A stretch of 5,697 nucleotides of DNA from an uncultured Planctomycetaceae bacterium. GTDB taxonomy: Bacteria > Planctomycetota > Planctomycetia > Pirellulales > Pirellulaceae. The stretch spans positions 1 to 5,697 of the forward strand of contig CALBTA010000280.1 of assembly GCA_937967755.1 (NCBI GenBank). The letters are read 5' to 3'. The position numbers and the translations under genes are program-made. The notes beneath the pieces were generated by a model. The model saw only the letters and a program-made list of their open reading frames with translations. It did no database searches and had not been told where the DNA came from. Each line of letters starts with the position of its first letter. Position 1 is the stretch's first letter. Positions 1 through 4,780 of the stretch are shown here, one piece after another.

Positions 1-1
1 C

Positions 2-586
2 GAATTACTGAACCACGAGGATCACACGACCAAGACCACCGCCCGTGAGATTCTGGTCGCGCTGAAGGATCCGCGAGCTGTTGGTCCGATTGGGGCGGGG
101 TTGTCGGACAACCGCTACCGCTATGATGCGCAGCGCAGTTTGATTGCGATGGGCCCGGTCGCGGAATCGGCCTTCTGGCCACACGTTACCAATGAGGAGT
201 GGATTTTTGCCAAAGACATGTGCGAAGCCCTGGGCCAGATCGGCACCAAACGCAGCATACCCATCTTGGAGGGAGCAAAAACGCACGACAGTAGCTTCGT
301 GAAGCGCGCCGCGGAAGATGCCATCACGCAAATCGAATTGGCAAAGCGCGAGCCGGTTGATCTGCCCGGCACAACCGATGCAGAGGTGGCGGACGAAGGC
401 ATCCGCAAGATGCGGACTTGGACTGACGCCAGCGGGTCGAACACAATCGAAGCGCTGTTTATCAAGTTCGAATCGGGTAAAGTCCGCCTGCGCACGCGCA
501 GCGGTAAGTTCCTGTCGCTGTGGCTAAGCCAGCTCAGCGGCGCCGACCGTATATACCTGATGGGGCAGATGCAGCGCGAGCCGTGA
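2..586 (+). CDS. HEAT-repeat protein with C-terminal SHD1 domain (5' partial)
   Basis: The frame is open to the left edge (first full codon at 2), so the start lies upstream; 194 residues are visible, ending in TGA at 584-586. Visible residues 9-113 look like consecutive helical HEAT/PBS-type repeats: amphipathic helix pairs with the recurrent pattern 'A..LIAMGP' or 'CEALGQIGT' followed by 'R.IPIL' (about 9-35, 39-62, 66-95, 99-113). A charged linker (114-136) leads to an SHD1 module at about 138-189: RTWTDASGS, then 'EALFIKFESGKVRLRTRSGK', then the closing 'LS.LSGADRIYL'. SHD1 is known from yeast Sla1 and is common in planctomycete proteins, where its role is unclear. HEAT arrays usually form protein-binding scaffolds, so a binding or scaffold role is inferred; no catalytic motif is visible. 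A TTG at 101 could be called as a start, but the repeat pattern continues upstream of it. The gene converges on the ACT gene with 14 bases between stops. Domain calls are from memory of the families. Confidence 0.85.
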   Translation, partial: ELLNHEDHTTKTTAREILVALKDPRAVGPIGAGLSDNRYRYDAQRSLIAMGPVAESAFWPHVTNEEWIFAKDMCEALGQIGTKRSIPILEGAKTHDSSFVKRAAEDAITQIELAKREPVDLPGTTDAEVADEGIRKMRTWTDASGSNTIEALFIKFESGKVRLRTRSGKFLSLWLSQLSGADRIYLMGQMQREP

Positions 587-600
587 TATAAGATGCCCGG

Positions 601-1095
601 CTAGTCCTCGTCTTCGCTTAGATCGTTCTCGGTCACCATGGTGAACCCACGGGTGTTGAGCGTGTCCATCGCGATGTCGATGTTGTCGACCATCAACGCC
701 ACAACCGGCCGGCCGTGAGGTCGAAGCAGCAGCGGGTAGGCCTGGACGATGTTCACTTCCGCCTGCAGCAAAGCGGTGCAGACTTGCAGCAATGGCTGAG
801 GGCCTTCCGGCAATTCGACGCCGATCAGGTCGGTTTCGATCAGCGCCAGCCCGGCCCGTTCCAGCACTTCGCGGCCTTGTTCGGGGTGGCTCAGCAGGAA
901 TCTGACGAAAGCGCACTCGGTCGACTCGCTAATCGACAACGCCACGATGCGGACGCGGCTGCCCTCGAACCGGCGCACCACTTCCAACAATTGGCCGACA
1001 CGGTTCTCCAGAAAAACCGTAAACTGGCGGATCGTCGGGTAGTCTCGCCCGCGGAGGGTGGAAAAGTCGATTCCCGTACCTTCGCCGATGCTCAT
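601..1095 (-). CDS. Tandem ACT-domain protein (amino-acid-binding regulatory type)
   Basis: This 164-residue protein consists of almost nothing but two ACT modules. The first (about residues 22-92) starts 'IRQFTVFLENRVGQLLEVV', the classic ACT first strand, ligand loop (N31-R-V-G-Q) and first helix, and includes 'VRIVALSISES' and 'AFVRFLLS'. The second (about 97-157) has 'LLQVCTALLQAEVNIVQAY', then 'RPVVALMVDNIDIAMDTL' and 'GFTMVTENDL'; its ligand loop is less canonical. There is no enzymatic domain. ACT modules bind small ligands, usually amino acids, so an allosteric or sensor role is inferred. Such stand-alone proteins are sometimes labelled acetolactate synthase small subunit; nothing here proves that. 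The ATG at 1095 is chosen because the next upstream candidate, a GTG at 1147-1149, overlaps the -10 element of the promoter at 1148-1177 and so would not be on the message. That promoter gives a leader of about 45 bases. The Shine-Dalgarno is weak (GAGAAA region). The acidic tail ends SEDED. Confidence 0.88.
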   Translation of the reverse strand: MSIGEGTGIDFSTLRGRDYPTIRQFTVFLENRVGQLLEVVRRFEGSRVRIVALSISESTECAFVRFLLSHPEQGREVLERAGLALIETDLIGVELPEGPQPLLQVCTALLQAEVNIVQAYPLLLRPHGRPVVALMVDNIDIAMDTLNTRGFTMVTENDLSEDED

Positions 1096-1147
1096 GCAAA
1101 GATTTCTCGTGAAAGATTTTCCGTGAGTGCGAAGATCAACAACCCAC

Positions 1148-1177
1148 ACTATAGAGAAACTGCTGAACGGCAGTCAA
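1148..1177 (-). promoter_or_regulatory. sigma70-type promoter of the ACT-domain gene
   Basis: Read on the minus strand there is a -35 box TTGACT (1177-1172), an 18-base spacer (1171-1154) and a -10 box TATAGT (1153-1148). Both boxes differ from the consensus at one position. Transcription would start near 1141, giving a leader of about 45 bases before the ATG at 1095. This placement also settles the gene start against the upstream GTG. It is a sequence match only. Confidence 0.7.
1159..1174. promoter_or_regulatory. Possible operator: dyad inside the ACT-gene promoter
   Basis: ACTGC and GCAGT form a perfect 5-base inverted repeat separated by 6 bases (ACTGC-TGAACG-GCAGT). It lies almost exactly in the spacer between the -35 and -10 boxes, where a bound dimeric repressor would block polymerase. 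Five-base arms are short enough to arise by chance, and no regulator gene is seen in the window, so this is only a candidate. Confidence 0.25.
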
Positions 1178-1359
1178 CGTGGTTCGCCGCCCGCGTGAAC
1201 CCAGGGCCTCGAATCCCATGACGCTGCTGGGCTTCCGGGCGAGAACACAAAGCGGCTGAAAGGCCCTATACTGGAACGAAATCGCTCTCGCCGTATACCT
1301 GCCAACGGTCTGAGTCTCCGAAGCAGTGAGATCCCGACCTCTACCTATTCACCGGAACT

Positions 1360-1554
1360 ATGCCGCAAGTCCGCTGCCCTACCTGCGACCAGCCGTTCGA
1401 GTACGAGCAATCTTCGTCTCGCCCATTCTGCAGCGAGCGCTGTCAGCAGATCGATCTCGCCAATTGGCTAGATGAAAAGTACGGCGTGCCGTACGAACGG
1501 ATCGACGATGACTACGAAGGCGAAGATGTCGAGGCGGCCGAAAACGGCGTCTAA
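1360..1554 (+). CDS. yacG: DNA gyrase inhibitor family protein YacG (zinc-binding)
   Basis: The protein has 64 residues, the usual YacG size (E. coli YacG is about 65). The four zinc ligands are present as C6-P-T-C9 and C24-S-E-R-C28, and the family hallmark 'RPFCSERCQQIDLANWLDE' is intact (residues 21-39), followed by an acidic tail rich in Asp and Glu (about 46-61). E. coli YacG binds GyrB and inhibits DNA gyrase by blocking DNA binding; the same role here is inferred from family membership. It acts in the cytoplasm. The ATG at 1360 is the only sensible start because the zinc knuckle begins at residue 6; the upstream CGGA is a weak Shine-Dalgarno at short spacing. In many proteobacteria yacG sits beside coaE or pilus genes; here its neighbours are a divergent ACT gene and a convergent large membrane-protein gene, so it is probably monocistronic. 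Its TAA stop lies inside the left arm of the 1552-1657 inverted repeat. Confidence 0.95.
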   Translation: MPQVRCPTCDQPFEYEQSSSRPFCSERCQQIDLANWLDEKYGVPYERIDDDYEGEDVEAAENGV

Positions 1555-1657
1555 GGAGAGTGGGAAAAATCACTTCATCCCCAAACTCCTCTCCCGCTGG
1601 GAGAGGGCAGGGTGAGCGCAATCACAGATGCCGAAGTTATTTTTCCCGCGTTCCTAA
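1552..1657. repeat. Nested inverted-repeat element between convergent genes
   Basis: The outer arms are 1562-1576 (GGGAAAAATCACTTC) and 1633-1647 (GAAGTTATTTTTCCC), complementary at 14 of 15 positions. Counting looser pairing outward to 1552 and 1657, 20 of 25 positions match, and the left arm then includes the yacG stop codon. A tight hairpin lies between the arms (separate entry). The element fills most of the gap between the stops of yacG and the 927-residue gene. It is nearly symmetrical, offering an ATTTTTCCC tract to transcripts from either side, so it could act as a shared bidirectional transcript-end structure. It could instead be a small dispersed palindromic (REP- or MITE-like) element. 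No transposase and no clear target-site duplication is seen. Confidence 0.7.
1588..1606. repeat. Perfect 8-bp GC-rich hairpin (CCTCTCCC-GCT-GGGAGAGG)
   Basis: The arms 1588-1595 and 1599-1606 are perfectly complementary around a 3-base loop, with a possible extra T-G pair at 1587/1607. The hairpin is followed by GCAGGGTGAGCGC, not a U-run, so it is not a classic intrinsic terminator on the plus strand; on the minus strand it is followed by AGTTTGGGG, also not a good U-run. The CTCTCCC...GGGAGAGGGCAGGGTGAG layout resembles intergenic palindromic repeats I recall in many bacterial genomes, planctomycetes included. Their spurious translation gives peptides like LTLPSPSGRG, as it does here on the minus strand. 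Confidence 0.75.
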
Positions 1658-1674
1658 TCGATTGCTGCGGACTT

Positions 1675-4458
1675 CTATTCCGCCATGTTAACTTCGGCGT
1701 ACACCACCCGCCCCACGGCGAGCAAGCTGGCGTCGGCGTCGTCGTACACGACGAGCGCACCTTCGTTCACTTCCCCGATGTGGCCGAGGGTGAGCGTGTC
1801 ATCTTCAGAGGCCACCAGCACGAATGCTTTGCCGGCAGGGGCACCCTCGGCGAGCGATGCGCCCCACGTGTTGGTCTCTTCGTTCTGTCGCACCATGCCG
1901 ACCGGGACCAGCCGTGTGGTCACGTTCAACGGTTTCGAAGCCGCAGGCTGGCTCTCGGCGAGTTGGCTTTCAATGTCTGCCCAGGGCGGCAACGCGGCGA
2001 GTGCTGCGGCGCATTTTTCACGGGCTGCCTTGGAAGCTTCCGCGTCAGTCCAGTTGAAGCTGGCACCCACGCCCGTATCAGAAAGCGACTGAATCGGAGC
2101 AGTGGCTTTGCCGAGGGCTTCGCTTCCCTTGGCACCCGTCTCGGCGAGCGCGACGAGCCATTGGGTCTTCACAACCGGGTCAAGCTTCTCGTCAGCCGCC
2201 GCCAACTGCATGGCCGAAAGAATCGTCCCGTTCCAATTTTCCACGTCCAACTTGGCAAGCTCCGCGGCGATGGCCTCTGACGTTGCCGCGATGGTGGCCC
2301 GGCCTGTTTGCGACCGGTCGGCGTCGGCGATGGCCAGTTCGACCGCTTCGGTGTTGCCTTCAAGATCGGTCAGGGCTTGTATCACATAGTTGGCATCCTT
2401 CCGCACTGGCTGCTGGGCAGTGAAATAGCGGTCGCCGTCCTTCGTAGTAAAAACGAACGACGCCTTGGTCGCGGCGGATGTAAAGGTTTCGCTTAGGGAA
2501 GTTTTCAGCGGCGCGATGTCGGGGGTCGGCTGAGTTCCACTCTGTAAAGCTGCGATCCGCTGCTGGACTTCGGCCGAACCCGGCAGCGAGTCACCCGATG
2601 CCGCCAGGAGCTCCTGAGCACCTTCGATGGCTTCGGCTAATTCTTCGGGTGGCAACTCGCTCAAATTTTGCCCCGACCACTGGTCGAGGAGCATGTTCCA
2701 CAGATAAACTGTTGTGAAACCCAAGGCGTCGGACTTGACGGTTTCGTCAATCTTCATCACCAGCGGGTCGTCGGGGAAATCTGTGGTCAAATTGGCGACG
2801 GCGACGGCCCACTCACCACCGTTGCCCGTGCCGATGGCGGTAACGACTGCGTCGATGGCTTCGTCTCGCTTCTGCTGCATCTGAGCGGCCGCCAGGGCCG
2901 CTTGTTCTTGTTCGTAAGCGGCCACGTCCGCTTCCAACTGTTCAACCAGCTTCAGCTCTTCGGCGTTGGCCAGCTTTCTGGCTTCCTCCAACATGCCAGC
3001 GTCGAACGAACCAGGTTCGCCCGCCAAGGCGAGGGCATCGCGGAAGCGCTGCGCCCGATCGGCCTCGGCCTGCTGCCTGGTTTGCTGATCAAACGCAATG
3101 GCCAATTCGTCAAATCGTGCCTTGTGCTGCTGCACGGGTTCTTCGGCCAACACTTCGGCGTCTTCGCTCTCAAGTTGTGCGAGGAACGCCTGGGCTTCGG
3201 CCAACTTCTCGCCGTCGATTTGGTCGCCGGTTTTCGCGGCCTGATAGAGGGTCCGCAGTTTTTCTTCCGCCGCGTTGACGCGATCTGCCATTCCGTTCCC
3301 GCCGGGCTGGGTGCCGTCGACCGGCGTTCCGCCTGGGTTAGTCCCGTCGGTGTTTCCGCCTGCGATACTCGGATCGCCCGTGAAGCCCGGCAGCATGCCA
3401 GCGAAGTACAACCCGCCCACTGCGCCACCGGCGACCATGAGCAACAGCACCAGGCCCATCAGGATCTTCGGCAGCGCCGATTTCTTCTTCGGCTTGCCTG
3501 TGGAAGCAGGAGTGACGGACGCCTCCGCGGCTGGCGCTGCCACGTCGATCGTGGCGGATTCCGGTTCAGGTTCTTCGCGCAGCGAGAATCCTGCTTCCGC
3601 GTCGACCTCGATGTCGGCCGGTGCGGCATCCTCGGGCGTATTGGGCATTGAAACGGCGGTCGCCTCGCGGCCGATGTCAACAGTCAAGTCGTCGGGTGTC
3701 TCTTTCGCCGGCACGTCTTCCGCAGATGTTTCACCTGCATCATCTTCTAGACCCGCGAACATATCCTCCGCTTCGGCCTCCGCCGCGGCCTCAGGCTGTT
3801 CCAGGTCACCCAGGAAATCGGCGGTATCATCGTCGCCAGCTTCGGTGACGGGCGCTGCGACTTCAGGTTCAGGTTGCTCCACCGCGTCGACCGGCTCCAG
3901 CGCCGCGGCCAAATCGTCTTCGGCCACCTCATCGCTGTGATCGATCGATTCGATCTCAACTGGTTCGGCGACATCATCGATGGGTGCAACTTCTTCGATG
4001 GGATCAGCGGCCGGCTCAATCTCTGCGAACAGATCTTCTTCCGGCGAATCTGCGAACATAGCTGAAGACTCTACTGCCGACTCCAGTTCTTCCGGCGCGG
4101 CAGCCGCCTCTTCGGGTTCGGTGCTTTCGATTTCCTCGGCTTCCATGTCGCTGGGCGAGAAGTCGATCGTCATTTCGGGAACGGCCGGGGCAGGCACTTC
4201 GGGCGCCGCCATCGCTGGTTCAGCGGATTCGGGCGGCCAGTCGGCGTTCGGATCGCTGTCGAGATCGACATCCCCCTCGGCGGACTCGGCACTTTCGACC
4301 TCGTCTTCGTCAAGGAAGTCGAGCATCTCAACCCCTTCGATGGCACTGGCGCTCGAGGCGTCGGGCATCGGCTCTATGTCCAAGACTTCCTCCAACTCGA
4401 AGTCGATAACGTCGTCTTGTTCTACCGGGTTTTGCGGTTGATTTTCTTCTGGCTTCAT
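1675..4458 (-). CDS. Large single-pass membrane protein with acidic disordered N-terminus, helical region and C-terminal domain; function unknown
   Basis: I do not recognise this 927-residue protein. Residues 1-320 are strikingly acidic and low-complexity (by my count 104 Asp/Glu against 4 Lys/Arg; rich in Ala and Pro), so probably disordered. KPKKK (322-326) precedes one membrane helix (about 331-355, 'ILMGLVLLLMVAGGAVGGLY'). By the positive-inside rule the acidic part is cytoplasmic and the rest is outside the inner membrane. A Gly/Pro linker (358-389) contains a duplicated decapeptide starting DGTNPGG/DGTQPGG. Residues 390-545 are charged and helical, with coiled-coil-like stretches. Residues 550-840 look mixed to helical, with one Cys (C816). 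Residues 843-924 alternate in a beta-rich manner ('KAFVLVASEDDTLTLGHIGE', 'ALVVYDDADASLLAVGRVVY'). No catalytic motif is evident. The start is ATG 4458, the most upstream in-frame standard start; an AGGAGG lies 24 bases upstream, too far for it. An envelope scaffold or tether role is only a guess from topology. Confidence 0.85.
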   Translation of the reverse strand: MKPEENQPQNPVEQDDVIDFELEEVLDIEPMPDASSASAIEGVEMLDFLDEDEVESAESAEGDVDLDSDPNADWPPESAEPAMAAPEVPAPAVPEMTIDFSPSDMEAEEIESTEPEEAAAAPEELESAVESSAMFADSPEEDLFAEIEPAADPIEEVAPIDDVAEPVEIESIDHSDEVAEDDLAAALEPVDAVEQPEPEVAAPVTEAGDDDTADFLGDLEQPEAAAEAEAEDMFAGLEDDAGETSAEDVPAKETPDDLTVDIGREATAVSMPNTPEDAAPADIEVDAEAGFSLREEPEPESATIDVAAPAAEASVTPASTGKPKKKSALPKILMGLVLLLMVAGGAVGGLYFAGMLPGFTGDPSIAGGNTDGTNPGGTPVDGTQPGGNGMADRVNAAEEKLRTLYQAAKTGDQIDGEKLAEAQAFLAQLESEDAEVLAEEPVQQHKARFDELAIAFDQQTRQQAEADRAQRFRDALALAGEPGSFDAGMLEEARKLANAEELKLVEQLEADVAAYEQEQAALAAAQMQQKRDEAIDAVVTAIGTGNGGEWAVAVANLTTDFPDDPLVMKIDETVKSDALGFTTVYLWNMLLDQWSGQNLSELPPEELAEAIEGAQELLAASGDSLPGSAEVQQRIAALQSGTQPTPDIAPLKTSLSETFTSAATKASFVFTTKDGDRYFTAQQPVRKDANYVIQALTDLEGNTEAVELAIADADRSQTGRATIAATSEAIAAELAKLDVENWNGTILSAMQLAAADEKLDPVVKTQWLVALAETGAKGSEALGKATAPIQSLSDTGVGASFNWTDAEASKAAREKCAAALAALPPWADIESQLAESQPAASKPLNVTTRLVPVGMVRQNEETNTWGASLAEGAPAGKAFVLVASEDDTLTLGHIGEVNEGALVVYDDADASLLAVGRVVYAEVNMAE
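3289..3348 (-). repeat. Tandem decapeptide-coding repeat in the extracytoplasmic linker
   Basis: Residues 371-380 (DGTNPGGTPV) and 381-390 (DGTQPGGNGM) of the large membrane protein share DGTxPGG in register, a 30-base period at the DNA level with silent and replacement differences. It follows the membrane helix directly and probably acts as a flexible spacer. Confidence 0.6.
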
Positions 4459-4482
4459 CGGATTCGCGCAGCCCGTGGGCCG

Positions 4483-4488
4483 CCTCCT
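4483..4488 (-). promoter_or_regulatory. Strong but misplaced Shine-Dalgarno-like AGGAGG
   Basis: The minus strand reads AGAGGAGG just upstream of the 927-residue gene, a near-perfect match to the 16S rRNA tail complement. It ends 24 bases before the ATG at 4458, well beyond the normal 5-10 base spacing. No ATG, GTG or TTG lies in frame between them. An in-frame ACG (4476-4474) sits 6 bases after the motif, but ACG starts are very rare. It may be a chance match. Confidence 0.3.
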
Positions 4489-4695
4489 CTTTGCAATCGC
4501 GTCGAATGAACTGTGCCGCGATGGTTCCGTTCCGGCGGAGCGACATCGTTGTGTCGAATGACATCCGTGAGCAGCGGCATTGGTTTCAATCTACTATGCC
4601 GCGCGGCGCGGGAAAACCCTTGCGTCCCCGGTTAACGGGTGAGGCGGCGCTGATCGCTTACGATTATCACGGCAACACGGGCGAACATTGGCTTG

Positions 4696-4723
4696 TTGCG
4701 AAGGCGATTGCCCGTCTTATAAT
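4696..4723 (+). promoter_or_regulatory. sigma70-type promoter of the membrane-protein gene at 4781
   Basis: The -10 box is a perfect TATAAT (4718-4723). The -35 box is TTGCGA at 4696-4701 with a 16-base spacer; an alternative TTGTTG at 4693-4698 would give 19. Transcription would begin near 4730, leaving a leader of about 50 bases before the ATG. The orientation fits the downstream gene and there is no competing gene on this strand. Confidence 0.65.
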
Positions 4724-4765
4724 GCCGGCTCACCCGAGATTCGACCGCTTTTGACGGACCGGCTG

Positions 4766-4771
4766 AAAGGA
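4766..4771 (+). promoter_or_regulatory. Ribosome-binding site (AAAGGA) for the gene at 4781
   Basis: AAAGGA is followed by a 9-base spacer and then ATG at 4781, a normal Shine-Dalgarno arrangement. It supports this ATG over any internal start. Confidence 0.6.
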
Positions 4772-4780
4772 CTACTCGCG

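Larger units (their letters stand above)
1096..1359. other. Divergent intergenic region, ACT gene / yacG
   Basis: These 264 bases separate two genes transcribed away from each other. The left part carries the ACT-gene promoter. For yacG the only candidate I see is a TATACT at 1267-1272 with no acceptable -35 box 16-18 bases upstream, so its promoter is unassigned. There is no RNA gene and no plausible short gene with a ribosome-binding site. Confidence 0.6.
4459..4780. other. 322-base divergent intergenic region
   Basis: This stretch lies between two genes transcribed outwards. Its right part carries a good promoter for the membrane-protein gene at 4781. For the minus-strand gene I find no pair of boxes with acceptable spacing; the best isolated -10-like strings are GATAAT (4668-4663) and CATAGT (4598-4593). 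A plus-strand open frame at 4491-4754 begins with TTG, lacks a ribosome-binding site, reads as low-grade Arg-rich sequence and overlaps the promoter, so I do not call it a gene. No tRNA, riboswitch or terminator is evident. Confidence 0.6.

Noticed and set aside
318..527. Second plus-strand frame inside the HEAT/SHD1 gene
   Set aside because: It is an out-of-frame shadow of the HEAT/SHD1 coding sequence, with no start signal.
634..643. Perfect 10-base palindrome CACCATGGTG near the end of the ACT gene
   Set aside because: It lies within coding sequence (Phe-Thr-Met-Val region) and has no U-run; it is most likely chance.
1096..1149. An 18-residue N-terminal extension of the ACT protein from a GTG at 1149
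   Set aside because: The GTG overlaps the -10 box and would not be transcribed; the ACT fold begins well after the ATG at 1095.
715..1221. Plus-strand open frame of 168 codons opposite the ACT gene
   Set aside because: It overlaps a recognised ACT-domain gene and its promoter; the translation has no recognisable family.
1575..1760. Minus-strand 61-codon frame ending in LTLPSPSGRG-type sequence
   Set aside because: Such peptides are typical spurious translations of the intergenic palindromic repeat; the frame also overlaps the end of the large gene.
1612..2280. Plus-strand open frame of 222 codons overlapping the 3' end of the large gene
   Set aside because: It is antisense shadow, with no ribosome-binding site, and it begins inside the inverted-repeat element.
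2668..3651. Long plus-strand open frame (327 codons) opposite the large membrane-protein gene
   Set aside because: It is antisense to a continuous 927-codon frame with clear protein character (acidic arm, membrane helix, helical region). Its own translation is Cys/Arg/Gly-rich without any domain, as expected for a shadow of biased codons.
3275..3940. Plus-strand Ser/Ala-rich open frame of 221 codons, and a similar one at 3980-4441
   Set aside because: The Ser/Ala composition is the mirror of the Asp/Glu/Ala codons on the minus strand; there is no start signal or domain.
4598..4607. Perfect 10-base palindrome GCCGCGCGGC in the intergenic region
   Set aside because: It is pure GC, short and isolated, and not positioned relative to a promoter; chance is the simplest reading.
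4491..4754. Plus-strand 87-codon frame in the divergent intergenic region
   Set aside because: It starts with TTG and no ribosome-binding site, has no domain, and overlaps the promoter of the next gene.
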